In this document: piece by piece, positions 35,741-48,399 of the stretch
Numbering within the stretch: the first letter of the stretch is position 1
Layout: every line of letters starts with the position of its first letter
NCBI GenBank assembly: GCA_013399015.1
Contig: VWZX01005770.1
Location: forward strand, 1,026,698 to 1,090,697
Source: Galbula dea
Lineage: Eukaryota; Chordata; Aves; Piciformes; Galbulidae
Direction of reading: 5' to 3'
Length of the DNA: 64,000 nucleotides
Position numbers and translations under genes: made by a program
The notes under the pieces: generated by a model
Database searches by the model: none
Seen by the model: the letters and a program-made list of their open reading frames with translations, nothing else
What the model was told of the DNA's origin: nothing

Positions 35741-37089
35741 CAATTATTTAGCATAATTTAAGAGACAACTATAAGCAGTAGGATCTAAACAGAACAGCAG
35801 ATAAATTTCAAGAATGCAGATTTGAAATGACCTATATAATACTGCATCAAAACTACACAGGGAGAGTTTTTGTCCATGGATACACTTAAAAGAAGACTGG
35901 ATAAAAATTACTTTTTAAAGATGGATGATAAAGAGAATGTATAAACACTCTAGCAAGAAGTTGGGCTGCTCTAATGTGTTGCTCTTCTCCCCCACCCTTC
36001 CTTCAACACTGTCAAAATTGTGTAAATTAACAAAGAATGCACTGTTTAAGGAAAAGCAAACTGTTCTAAAACAGATACTCAATGAATGGACTAGAATCAA
36101 AAATGTTTGCATTATTATTCAAAAAGCACATTAAACCCCAACTTTAAAATAAATCCTGAAACAAAGTGATGATTCAAACCACAGTAAGAACATTCTTTCT
36201 TACTACAGAGAACAGAAAAAGCTGTCTAGAATCTAAAATACAGGTCTGAATTCAGTGAAGAATTGCCACGCTTGGTATTGAATTTGAACATGTCACAGGC
36301 ACTGCTCAGTTTTCCACCCCCAGCAGCAAACACACTACAGTCAAGCCAGTGACTCAAGAGAGACTGTCACAGTGTACAGGTTCTATAGCACTCATGAAAT
36401 CACCACCTTTCACTGAGATGACTTTCAGCAGCAGACAAACTGCTTAGAGATCAGTTGTTTTGAAAAATGTAAATGCCATGAAATATCTTGTGAATAAAGA
36501 GGAAGCTCTAAGTTTTGACCTGGAAAGTTTACTCTCTGAATTTCAGCAACAAGCCTGCATAGAGAGATGGGCTGTCTGTTGCTAGTTCATTATGTTTTCT
36601 TTGGAAGAGAGAAGAAAATAATCTATAGCACAACAGCATTCACATGAACTCTAACAGATAGAGATAAGGAGCTCTCTAACTCCCAGTTGCTTTGGAGAAC
36701 TGGCCCCAGAGAAGAAGAGTTTCTGCCTGACTGGCCCATGGGCAACTGATACACAGGGCAGAGGAATACTGAAAGTTAGTGAAAGCTCATTTTTTTAAAA
36801 CATCACTACTACAACTCAGACTGTCTAATCTTTATACACCTAAGTAACTAAAAAAACATTTCAAAAGTGCTAAGAAAGCAGAGATTTCCCACTGGGGAAA
36901 AAATGTTGTTCAGTTTGAGACCAAAACAGAGAGCCCAAGTTTCCCTGCATATTTTTTGAATATATCCATAGGTGACTGAGGAAAACAGAAAGTTACTTTG
37001 CTAATTAAAGAAGAGCAATGGTACATTCAGTGAAATTGAAATGCAGCAAGTGCCAAATAACATAATTTAGTTTTTAATCACACTGTATA
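35741..37089. other. unique sequence, no supported gene
   Basis: Nothing supported. A stretch near 35870-35925 faintly resembles a CR1 segment but is too diverged to call. Confidence 0.45.
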
Positions 37090-37210
37090 GTTAAGCTGTA
37101 AAACTCGCTGCCACGAGAAATCACTGATGCCAAAAGCTTAGGACTCTAAGTAGAATCTCATATTGATATGAAAAATTGAGACATTCACAGTTCTATCAGA
37201 TAGTAAGGAA
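37090..37210 (+). mobile_element. probable ancient CR1-type fragment
   Basis: AAAACTCGCTGCCACGAGAA, then ATGCCAAAAGCTTAGGACTC, resembles the ORF2-end/3'-UTR block of old CR1 elements (AACTC-CTGCCAC-AGG then GCAAAAAGCTTAG). Much more diverged than other copies here. Confidence 0.45.
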
Positions 37211-37746
37211 AAAAAATTAAAAGGTTTATAAGCCATTATGCATCAAGGAAAAAAGCACATTTTTAACTGTTCAGAATTAGGAAGAAAATTACATGTGGAA
37301 AAGTTATTCCTTAAGTACCTATGTTGGGTTTTTTTGTACTTCTCTCTGGAGCATCTGGCACTGGCTATAAGGCCTGAAACACTGGAACAGGCAGACTGCC
37401 AGGCTGGGGTCTTGCCTCTTAACGTGACACCAAGGCAGACTGATGACAGGCCTGATTCAACATTGTAATTGTTACTCTAAAATATAGTATAATCCTTTTC
37501 TCTTTATTGAGAACTTGATAAGGATATGGAAACCTGGATCACGGATGTTTTACCTGTTAAAATGAAGTGCTACTGGTTAACCTCAGCCCTCCAGGGCAGT
37601 ATTAGTAATGTATATGCTAGCTATCCCTTCGGCCAGGGTTAGTGAACTTAATAGCATAGTCCAGTAATATCACACTTGCCTATCTAACCTTACTTTGTAG
37701 CCTTGAATCATGCTATTGCCACCGCTAATAACAGGCTGTGGAACAC

Positions 37747-37830
37747 AGAATCACAAAACGTTAAGAGTTGGAAGGGACCTCAAAAGATCATCTAGTCCAA
37801 CATCCCTGACAGAGCAGGATTCCCAACAGG
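37747..37830 (-). mobile_element. CR1 LINE tail, minus strand, ~84 nt
   Basis: AGAATCACAAAACGTTAAGA, GTTGGAAGGGACCTCAAAAG and TCTAGTCCAACATCCCTGAC followed by AGAGCAGGATTCCCAAC. Same tail type as 9853-9943. It is cut off where the + strand CR1 at 37838 begins. Confidence 0.92.
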
Positions 37831-37837
37831 CTATGTA

Positions 37838-38566
37838 GGGCATATGGAAAGGGGCAACCTGAAAATAACCTACCAGCTGCGGAATGAAAGGCTGGAAAGC
37901 AGCATTGCAGAAAGGGATCTGGAAGTTTTGATAGATGATATGTTAAGTACGAGTCAGCGGTGTGTGCTAGCAGCCAAAAGGGCCAACAGGGCTCTGGGGT
38001 GCATCTGGCACTCCATTGCTAGCCAGTCGAGAGAGGTGCTAGTCCCACTTTACTCCGGCACTGGCGCAGCCTCACCTGGAGAATTGTATGCAGGTTTGGG
38101 CACCACAGTACAAGAAGGTTATGAAGTTGTTGGAGAGTGTCCAGAGGAGGGCCACAAAGATGGTGAAGGGAATGGAGGGGAAGACTTACAAGGAAAGGCT
38201 GAAATCACTTGGTCTGTTCAGCCTGGACAAGAGGAGATTGAGGGGAGACCTCATTGAGGTTTGTAACTTCCTCATCAGAGAGGGAGGGGTGGGTGCTGAC
38301 CTCTTCTCTCTGGTGACCAGTGACAGGACCCAGGGGATGAATGAATTCAGGTTGAATGTTAGGAAGTGGTTCTCTACCCAGAGAGTGGTGAAGCATGGCT
38401 CCCCAGGGAGACTGTCTTGGCATCAACTCCCATGAAGTTTAAGAAGCACTTGGACAATGTACTTAGGAACATGGTGTGACTTTGGGGTTGTCCTGTGCCT
38501 AGATAAGAATTGGACTTGATGATCCTTGTGTGTTCCTTCCAACTCAGGGTATTCTATGATTCTATG
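37838..38566 (+). mobile_element. CR1 LINE, ORF2 C-terminal part and full 3' end, + strand
   Basis: One frame reads LRNERLESSIAERDLEVLID near 37880-37940. After a frameshift another reads YKERLKSLGLFSLDKRRLRG near 38190-38250. The 3' UTR ends GGGTATTCTATGATTCTATG. About 730 nt, 5'-truncated, inactive. It abuts the minus-strand tail at 37747-37830. Confidence 0.96.
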
Positions 38567-41500
38567 TAACAAGGATTCTTCGATTAGATAGTCAACATTT
38601 ACTTCAATAAGTTTGTAGTTTTATAGATACATCAATAATTTATTGAGTAATATATACACAACATGCAATCATTGTGTACACATATTTTTACTCATATGAA
38701 ATATGTCATGGCCCATGAGGGTCTCCTCTTTGCTCATGAAAGCAGATTTGAACACGATGCAGTGTCTCTATACCTCCTGTATACCATTCCTGAAGAGTAT
38801 TTTTTAAAGCCATCATAATGGAGGGAGAAGCAGGAGAAAGAAAAAAGGGGGAAGAGCAAGAAAATGGGTACTAGCCCATCACATAATTTTCCCTGCTTCC
38901 TTAAGCTGTCATTTTCTCATACTTTCCAAGTATTAGTGTTACTTGGGAAGAGAGCTAATATGCATTTATATGAGAATATAACATAAAACATTCACATATT
39001 TTTACTACTGTCATTCTCTTGAGGCATAAATAAAATTCTCTAATGACATTTCCCCAGTGCTAATAACAGTTGAACTAACAGGCCATTGACATAATAGACA
39101 GATCTTATTTTAGGTATCTCTCTCCCTAATGGTGTTTCTTTTTACTTCAGAATTCAAAAACTGGATTATGAGCAACATTTTCCATTTAGTTAAATTTATG
39201 ATCTCTTGCAGCTTTTCCAGGCCTATTAGTACCATATTTCTGGTCAATCTTAAAAATTTCAGTCTCCTACATGACCACTGACATTAACAAATATTAGTAA
39301 TAGCTCGCTTTCTTTCTCAGAGTCTCAAACACAGTGAAAGTCATATTTTGCTAAATGCGGCAAGTCATGAAAAGAAGACCCCTTGCTGAAAAGCAGGAAT
39401 GCTTAATGGAGGAGAGAAGGGGAGCATAGAAAGGAAAAATAATAGATCAGGAAAAGTTAAATTAAAAGGATGAGATTGCAGAAGGAGAAAAAGCACTTTC
39501 AAGTTTAGGTCAACTGAATACTCTCTTAGAAAACCAGTTTCTTCCCCCTATCTCTGGTAAAGAATGCTTAGGCACTATCAGGCAAGTCACTCTGAGTCTT
39601 TCACAGCTGAACACTTACTGCATGTTCTTTCTTTCATTTTCTGCTCAGTGTAATAGCTGAGCATTTCCAGTTGGAATTGAACTGTGCTTTGAATGTATAA
39701 TAGCCTGTATAATGCAGAAAGCTCTTATAAACTAGACTGCAGATACGGTATAGTAGACATCTGCAAGTACATGTCACTGTCAACCTTAACCTCTGAACAG
39801 GTTCTCCATCAGTCAGCTGGAAGTAATTGAGGAAACTCCTCCCATTGTGATGTTATATGTATTATCCTTTATGATATATTTAGATACATTTGTCATGATC
39901 ACAAAGGGAGAGAAAACATCCATAACTGTCTTCACAGCAAGGGGATGAATAGCAGGAAATACGTAAGGCATGTAGAATGAAAACCAAACACTGAGAATTT
40001 GTTTCCTTGGCAAGCACAATTCATACAGTAGACTAAGACATAAGAGTATCTTATGGAAAGGATACCAAGTCAAAAGCAGTAGCACAGTGTGTGCTTCATA
40101 AGGCAAAAATCGATTTTTAATTGTAAAATACAAAAACTTTTTAAACTCTGGAGTATCTTTAATACCTTGGATTTCTTAAGTACGTTGAAGAAATGGAAAA
40201 TGCTGCCTGTAACTTCAGCTGACAACAGCTGACATCTCTACAGTTGGAGTTGTCAAAGCCACCACACAGAACTCAAGCACTTGAGCTTGTGGAATAAGTA
40301 ATAGCAGGAGCTTCCTATCCTCTTTGCAGTCCTAAAAATGACTTTGTCAGGGGCTTCACAGATGTTTTCAAGGACTCCTCCTGCTGCTTTTCTTTTTTAT
40401 TAATTAAAAAAAAAACAAACTGAAAAAAACCCAAACCACCAAACAACTCTTTATGCTCATGGTCAATATCCTACCTCAGTCAGACTAGGTTCTCCTCTCA
40501 TAGCTCTTTGTCTCCTATCACATGGTTCCTCAACAACCACAAACTCCTACTTTGTCTCCTCATCATATCTGTTTGCCCATGTTACTCCATTCAGGTTCCT
40601 CCCCTCATTTTCTTTGCTCAGTCACTACCAACTAACTTAAGAGACCTCCAAGTCCTTCCCTATTGTAATGGGTATGTAGCACCATTTCTTGCCTATCGCA
40701 GTTCTCTCAAGGATGCTAAGTTACAGCTTCTCCCCTCACAACCAGGTCCACCTTCCCTCCCATATGCACCTATTTCATCTTCCAATATCTTCACACTTCT
40801 TCCTTTAGTTTTACACATTCTTTTCCCCACAAAAAAGAAACCAAACCAAAACAACCAACACCAAAAATACCTCACCACCCCCCACAACAGTAGCAGATTT
40901 TGTCCTCATTTTAAGTGCTTGACTGTACTTCAGTCTAAGCAGAAGGTGACTGCATGGCTCTATGGGCACGCTCCAGTCCTGTAACAGAGATGTCAGGGAA
41001 TGAGTCACACACATTTCCTTCTGTTCAGCAATAAACATGTGGTTTGGACACCAGCAGGAGCTATAAAAGGATTAAGCATGCTGAAAAGCATAGCTGTAAA
41101 ACTCTCAGAAGTTTATATTCTGTATTTTGGCCAAATTTGGGCTCTTTTTAATACGAATTTCACAGCAGATTTATCCTGCTACAAAGGCTACCTATTTTCA
41201 AATTCTACATCTTTACCCAAAGCATGGATGCAGTGGAGACTCTGAAGGTGCTTTTGAATTAGTTAGCATTGCACATTAACATACTTTTCCCAAACTTATT
41301 TCTAAAATTTGTGAAAATGTTCTGATGATAAACCCACCCCTGAGTCTTAAGTTGCCTGTGGAGTATTGCATCTTGTCACAATAAATACATTTATCAGAAA
41401 AATAAGAAAGTTAACAGAAACTGTGTTACCTGAAATCTTAGGTGCTAAGACTCAAATCCATACCCTGCAATCTCTGCTCATTTTAGGAGTATCTCTGGAC

Positions 41501-42562
41501 ACAAGGAAAGCAATTGCACATGCAATATTTGACATGATTATATAAATATATGACTTTTAGGTAGAGGGTTACAACCCCAGCATGCACACACTCATTCTTA
41601 ATGGCATGAAAGGGTTTTTCAGCTGACATTTGCATAATTTTGCTGCCAGACTTGTCAGGATATATTTCCATTAGTCCTTTTCATTTCATATATATCATAT
41701 ACCTATCCCATTGTAGAGACACAGGATAAACTAGAGCTATCTAAATCGATATGAAGCAAAACTGACAGGATGCCAACTAAATACCCAGAATGACAATTCA
41801 GTCTGTCATTGAATCAAGCCTCAGGCAAAGGCCTGAATAAGGGAGATAGTATTGTGTCCCTTGAAGGTCAATCACCAAAGGTTCAGCTAGACTTTGGGAA
41901 GAGTAGAAAACACAAGGAGGATTTTTCAGTAGCTGTTGAGCTCTGGACCAGTGCATGGAAATTTTGACTTGAACTTGAGACTTAGTCCTTGATCTTTTGG
42001 TTAACTGTTCAAGCCTTAAAGCTTTGTTTGAAAACACATCTGACAGACCTTTACTTTTTCAGGCATATTAATTTGTGCTACAGATAATTATTGAAATGTC
42101 TTTTCATGAATTTTGAAGCATCTTGCCTTAGAATGGGAACAAAACATGGAATATACATCACCAGTGTGTTTAACCCATTCATAACTATCACATTTTGCCT
42201 CACCTGTGTACTAACTAGCTGATGTTTGGGACTAATGTTCCTGAATATCAAGGGACCAATACAGAGCAATAGGCAAGTCAGACAGTTATAAAACAAGAGA
42301 CTTCCAGTGGGAGATGAAAAACCATAAACCACTGGAGTAGTGCTCATCTTTTGTCTAACACCTCAGAGCTCTGTGACAATGGGAGTCAGAATAGCTGACA
42401 ATGTCTTCCAACAGAAAGCTCTCTGTTTAAAGAAAAAGCATGCTAATTTAATGTAAACACTCTTGAAGCAAACTCATTATCCTTCACAGAAATGAAAGGC
42501 AGACAAAGGTTTTTACAAATTAGGAAGAAAACATACAGTGCTATCAAATAATACACTGCAAT
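38567..42562. other. unique sequence, no supported gene
   Basis: Strong acceptor-like tracts at 39320, 39648 and about 40330 precede short open frames without good donors. The longest is 158 codons on the + strand (40508-40984), a pyrimidine-rich stretch. Low-complexity A-run near 40405-40430. Confidence 0.45.
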
Positions 42563-42862
42563 AGATTCATGGATTCACAGAATGGCCTGGGTTGGAAGGG
42601 ACCTTAAAGACCGTCTGGTTCTAACCCCCTCACCATGGCCAACAATGCCACCCACTAGACCAGGTTTCCCAGGGCCACGTCCAACCTGGCCTTGAACACA
42701 GCCAAGGATGGGGCAGCCATAACCTCCCTGGGCAACCTGTTCCAATTCTTTATCCTCTTTGCTGAGGGTCCCAGAACTGGATGCAGTACTCAATGTGAGG
42801 TCTCAGGAGGGCAGAGCAAAGGAGCAAAATCACCTCCCTTGACCTGCTGGTCATTCCTCTAT
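42563..42862 (-). mobile_element. CR1 LINE, minus strand, with internal deletion
   Basis: GATTCATGGATTCACAGAAT, GGGTTGGAAGGGACCTTAAA and CACCCACTAGACCAGGTTTC mark the tail. At about 42760 the sequence jumps from TTCCAATTCTTTATCCTCTT, where the 3' UTR should continue, straight to GCTGAGGGTCCCAGAACTGG, a block that normally lies a few hundred bases further along. It then runs to GACCTGCTGGTCATTCCTCT. Confidence 0.94.
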
Positions 42863-43404
42863 TAGAGTTCTCAAAAGAGCTTTAAATGGGACAGTTACTG
42901 TAAAAGCCTTCAGACAATTAAAAGAAATAAAACAAAACTGAATTTAAATTACAGGAATCAGTGGTATAAACACATTGGCAAGCCACATAAACATATCCAG
43001 TCGTGATATTTTACTTGGTCACAGGTGTGCGTGCATTTTGCTTCAGAAAGACATTTCAGTTAAAGGCTTCTATGTGACAGAAAGCTATATGAGTGGACAG
43101 GTAAGAATATGAAAGCCTATCAAAAGGCAAGTTCAACCAGAATTGTGAAAATTAAAATGAGATTACGAGTTTCAGTCTGGTAAACTCAGAGTTGTAGCAT
43201 GGCAGCTGAGCACCTCATGTAAAGTGTGTTGGCTGCATGTAAAGTGTGTGGCAAATACATTCAGTACATTTGACTGGCACTATCACTGTGGAAAGGGAAT
43301 CAGATTTGCTCTGTACTTTTAAAAAGACACCAGTTTTTTCCAGCAGGTCCCAGGTTTTGTCATCCTATAGAACACAGGTTCCCCTGGAGTTAATCCAGCT
43401 TGGA
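42863..43404. other. unique sequence with a 20-bp tandem duplication
   Basis: Only the duplication at 43216-43255 is notable. Confidence 0.5.
43216..43255. repeat. 20-bp tandem duplication
   Basis: CATGTAAAGTGTGT starts both copies (43216 and 43236). The remaining six bases differ. Confidence 0.8.
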
Positions 43405-43560
43405 CTTAATCAAGTTTGGGGAGTCTCCTCTTATGGAGATATTCAAAACCCGTTTGGATGTACTTCTGTGTTACCTGCTCTAGAGAATCCTGCTGTGACA
43501 GGGGGGTTGGACTTGATGACCTTTTGAGGTCCCTTCCAATTCCTAACATTCTGTGATTTT
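43405..43560 (+). mobile_element. CR1 LINE tail, + strand
   Basis: GGGGAGTCTCCTCTTATGGA, GATATTCAAAACCCGTTTGG, GACAGGGGGGTTGGACTTGA and CCCTTCCAATTCCTAACATT then CTGTGATTTT are the CR1 3' UTR. It ends in a CTGTGATTT terminus rather than TCTATGAT, so a different subfamily. Confidence 0.92.
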
Positions 43561-44610
43561 CTCTATGTTGGTAACATATCAGCAATAAAAGTCTTCTGTT
43601 AAATGTTGATTCAGGTTTACAGGGGTATGGGTTCTTTTTGATTTGGTTTTTTGCTTGTTGTTTTGGGGTAGGGGGTGTTGAAGCTTCTGTTGTGTATGTA
43701 TTTTTTTCCTCCCTCCTCTGACATTTTAAGGGCTTGGAGATAAACCTTCAGTTGAATAAGTGTTTAATTTCGTTCAATATCCCTGGAGTAAGCAGGGAGT
43801 TTTGCTAATTGTTCCCTGGCTGCATACTACCGAACCTCTATGTTCTTTCATATGTATGACAGTAGGGAGGATAAAAAAAGTAGAAAATACATACATTACT
43901 GTATTTCAAACAAATTTGTTGCTAGATAATGAAGACAGAAGCAGTGAAGAAACTTGAGAAATACAGCTTGCTTTCTAAATTGAATAATTGTTACAGAATT
44001 TCTTGTACCAGTTTCTGAATCACTTTGTATTGGCCACCAGACTCTCTGGACTGCTGATATGTCAATTCCAACAGAAATAGCCCAAACATAAATGACCCAC
44101 ACTCAACAGTGGCACAGAACAGTTCAATTTCTGCATGGCACATCTGATGAGATAGTTTGGTGTTATTTTAAGAGGGTCAAGAGCTGTCTTGGCACAAAGA
44201 TACCATGGACCTTATCTTAGCGCCGTTGGCTGCAGACAGAAAAGTACCCGCCTTAATTGCACAAATCACACATCTGTTACTCTTTCTTAGGTATAGACCA
44301 GTATCCTAGAGCTATGGGTGAAGGACAAACAATACAATAGATTCTGATAAATCTTGAATTTGCTGTACGAAAAACATTTGCCATGTAATTGTCCTCCTAC
44401 AGTCTAATCACCAAGGTCTGGCCTTATCACAAGTTTTTCTCTGTGGTATGCAGCTGAAGAGAGTTCTGTATCTGCAAGGGAAGGGTCTTTTTTTTTCAAT
44501 CCTAGTTCCTCAGCAAGAAGCCCTTCAATTTATCCTGAGGAGGTTACTACAATCAAGAAGTCAGGCAAGGAAATTACATCTATACCCCTTGCTGGAAGAG
44601 GAAATTGTCC

Positions 44611-44639
44611 TTTTTTTATTTCCCCCCCCCTTTTTTTTT
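44611..44639. repeat. T7-A-T3-C10-T9 homopolymer cluster
   Basis: Adjacent runs of T, C and T on the + strand. Confidence 0.85.
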
Positions 44640-44900
44640 GTTAATGGTATTGTTCTCCAACTGTTCCATGATTACTGAGAACACAGTAAGGACAGTGGGA
44701 TACTTGGAATAATGGAAAAAAAAATTCCTCTCTTCCTGATATACTGAAAACACAGTCCAAATTCCTAATAAAAGTTTATCCTCCTTGCATTCAAAAAGGG
44801 GAAACGTGACTTGAATGTTATATCTAATAAAAAAATATTCTTTGTATATGAAGTCTTACAAACTCTTGTGCTCCTGAGATGGACTTCAAAGACTCTATTC

Positions 44901-44924
44901 CCTTGTAATACATATATTACAAGG
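44901..44924. repeat. perfect 10-bp inverted repeat, 4-nt loop
   Basis: CCTTGTAATA at 44901-44910 and its exact complement TATTACAAGG at 44915-44924 are separated by CATA. Confidence 0.9.
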
Positions 44925-45841
44925 CAGAATAACATTTCTCATCCCTTTTGCAGAAGAAACAGAGAGGTAGTAAATCTGCAGTCCTTCGTAGAGCACACAT
45001 GAAACAACATTGTTGCCCAGACAGTTGTAGCCAGCAAGGAAACATAAGAGAAGTGATGGTTCTACAAAAAAATTAAGAACGAGGAGAAGGATTTGGAAAC
45101 AAAGCTACATTTGTGTATGTTTTAAAATTAAAGAGGGGTAGGAAAGAAGGGTAGGGTAAGGTGAAGTAAGCAGAAAGAAAAATGACAGCAAATGACAGGT
45201 TCAGAACTAATGTCACAGTGGGACAAGTGTGAGATTGGAGAATGGGCTGGATGGGACCAGTGCAGAGGAGGATCAGAGGTTTTGGGGTTTTATTTAGGGG
45301 GCAGAAAAATTGTTCTCCTCCAAACTGCTCTTTGTTAAGAGAAATCTTCATTTTAAAATTCTTAAAAGGAACAGGAGAATTCAAGATGTCTTTGTCCCCT
45401 ATCATCCTTTCCACTTCTTCAGCAAAATGCTTCCTTCCAGAAACAGCTGCCCTTTATTTCACTTTAAAATGTACTGATTTTTCAGACAGAAGGGCTGGGT
45501 AAGTCAGTTAATTACTCACTGCCTTACCACTTCTCTTCCTGTCTTGCCAGTAACAAAACTGCTGTTTCCACTCACACTAAGAACACATGGTGTTAAGCAT
45601 CCTTAAATGAGTAACATATTAAACTCAAAGTAAAGATCAGTGACTATGGAAAAAACACTTGATGTCCACAGTTTAGATTCCAGAAGATAGGCCATTTCAA
45701 GCATAGTTATTATCTAATGTTTTCACTAAGATAAAGTTACAGCCCTGAGTAGGGGCTGATACTGTATATGAGACTGCTTACTCTAGGTACACTCTGCTTA
45801 CCAGTGGTACACACTAACCAACCTGTTCCAGAGCAGGGTCT

Positions 45842-45899
45842 ATCTGACCATTTTAAAGATGAGATCTTTAAAAATTTGACATTTTAAAGATGGTCAGAT
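45842..45899. repeat. 58-nt imperfect hairpin
   Basis: ATCTGACCAT (45842-45851) pairs perfectly with ATGGTCAGAT (45890-45899). Pairing continues inward for about ten more positions with one mismatch and two G-T pairs, giving a stem of about 20 bp around an AT-rich loop. TTTTAAAGAT occurs in both arms. Confidence 0.85.
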
Positions 45900-48399
45900 G
45901 AACTTCATTATCACATCCCATTTTCTTAATCAAAAAGAAACCTGTCTAGGCTCACCTGTAATTGAATTAACCAGCAGTCATGGGACAAAGGTTCCTTAAA
46001 TCATAACCAACACAGAAAAAATATGAATGACAAAACTCACTTTAATATGCTATGTGGTATATGACAGCTGTGGGGCCACCATTGTCAGCAACACCAAGGG
46101 GAATAGCTAGCAGGAAGGAAAACAGATTCTGCTATGCTACTAATGAAAAAAACGAATGTTTTGTCATATTAAAAGATGTGTTCAAGTGTTAAGGGTTGAC
46201 ACAGTGGAAAAACAGTCAGGGGAAGAACATTAGATCTCCAAATGACCTCCAGCTTGGGAAGATCAGCCCAAAGGAAGCTGATTCCTGCTGAGGGTAGACT
46301 TAAATTGAGCAGGAAGCCACAGGACTTAGCTTCTCTTTAAAGGATTATGTGGGGGTGGAATAGAGTCTTTATTACTACACTTAACACAGTGACTACTGCA
46401 TTTAATGGACCAAGCTAACAACCACAGGTACATAGACTTGTCACCTCTGGCAGTATTGATCTATAGAGTATTGCTTATAGTAGTAATACGTGTTCTGAGT
46501 CATCGTGACTTTCTGGTGTTAATTCCCCCCAAAATGGTCATCATATATGTGAAAAACAAATCTGTTCTGCACATGAAGTCAAATCAAAAGCCTGTCCATG
46601 CATAAGATTCACCATGAGCATTGTTATTTTGCTGTAAGCACAATGCATCCAGGACTTAATGGGGACATGCAGATGCATTGTAGCAGGTTACAGTTAATTG
46701 AGGGATTTGGGATTTGCCTCTGTTGGCAGATCTAAACGTGGTTTCTCAGCATCAGAAACCTTGTTAAAGAGGAATAAGATAGACTTCTGACATAGCCAAA
46801 TCCATGAAATTTGAATTATATCTTTTAGAGAAGAAAAAGAAAATCAAATGAAAATTTTAGTGTAGTTTGGTATCAGGTCTGCAGCTGGAGCACTTAGTGC
46901 CTCAGCTCCCTAAATGGTTCAGAAACTCCGCCATTAGTCCCTTCAGAGAAGAGTCTTTGGTCTGACATGAGGCAGTGGATGGACAACTCCCAGCCCTGGT
47001 CACATGAACTCTGCTTCATTCTTGCTGAAGCTGTCTGGGTCTAGGCAGCCCCTGATATGCTCTATTGGTATGCATATATGTGTTGACTGACATACAAGGT
47101 GGAAATTCTAGGAGTCAGAGTAACTCTCCCAGGCAAGTGCTGCCACAGAGATGACCAAACTAAACATGAAGATCCCTTGTAAACATCAGGAGAAACTGTT
47201 CATAGAGATGCAGAACAGCCTTTTGTATGTAACCAAGATAGGCAAAATTCTGAACATATTGAAAATAATAACAGCAATGAACCATGTATGGATGGAATGC
47301 CCATGGCACAGGACCATGTGCCAGCTGGATATAAGAGTATATTAAAGCTGTTCAGACAGTCTCATCCAGTCTAGATAAAGATGATGTTGCTAGAGACCCT
47401 TCAGGCATGAATTCCCATTGCCTTTCAGGCATTGGTTGACCATCCTGCTCACAAGTTTCAATTCCCTATGGAAAAGAATCCAATATTTTTCTGTTATTAC
47501 TACTGTTTTTAAACACCCTATGAGTGCCTGTGCAACATGACAAACTAGTGTCTAAATAAGAAAATCTCATTAATCTGCAACACTTGGTTAAATTTAAACC
47601 AAGAAGGAAATGACCTGAGTAGTCTTCTCTTTTTGCCTTTTTTTTTTTTTCAGTAACTCTACAGAGCACAGTGACCATCTAATGGGCTGGCAAAGTGAAG
47701 GAGTAGAACACAAAGCACATCTCATATGCAGTACCACTAACTTGCAAGGCTGACAATCTTTTGAAGAAGATCAGCTTTTATTTTTGGCTTGAATCCTGGA
47801 TAGAAAACTAGCATAGCATTTTAGGATGACTGGGTTAGGCAGAGGTGTCCCCAAACACCTGCACCTCCAAAGTTACTGCACACAAACAACAAATCTCTTG
47901 TTTAGAAGTCTACCCAGTAAAATATTACTTCCAAAAAAAATCAGATTCAAGAGGTGCTTTGATACAACAAATTCTCTTGCTTATAAGACAAGATTAACTG
48001 ACCATCAACCAGGTATAGGATAATTTTATCCTGAATTTTCCTTTCCCATTCAATGCTCCCTCCTTACATTCAAATTCATTTCTGCAATACAGGGATGTGG
48101 AACACTGCCCTCATATTAACCTTTTTTTCAGTTAACCAAGGGATGGCAGAGAGGAGGGAGTGGATGCTACAACATTAAAATACATCTGTATCCCAAGCTA
48201 ATCTTAAGTGGATTCAAATATGCTCCTTCACACAGAGGAAAGAGGTAATTGAGCCCTTCAAAACCCATGAAATGCCAACATCAGCAGAGCATCTCCTGTA
48301 CCTGGTCTGAATGGACAATGGAATGGGGATGAGAATACAGTATAGCAGGTACATTTTTATAACATATGAACATCAATATTTCTACCATGACATAGGCAT

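Larger units (their letters stand above)
43561..48399. other. unique sequence with small inverted repeats
   Basis: No supported gene. Contains homopolymer tracts at 44611-44639, inverted repeats at 44901-44924 and 45842-45899, and a T-run at 47638-47650. Confidence 0.5.

Noticed and set aside
39321..39389. Possible terminal exon (SLKHSESHILLNAASHEKK)
   Set aside because: Excellent acceptor tract but no donor, no clear poly(A) signal close by and no partner exon.
40508..40984. 158-codon open frame, + strand
   Set aside because: Pyrimidine-rich DNA without an ATG start, domains or splice context. Frames of this length are expected by chance on a strand poor in stop-forming purines.
44483..44640. 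Open frames after a TTTTTTTTTCAATCCTAG tract
   Set aside because: Two frames are open at once, there is no usable donor, and the segment ends in homopolymer runs.
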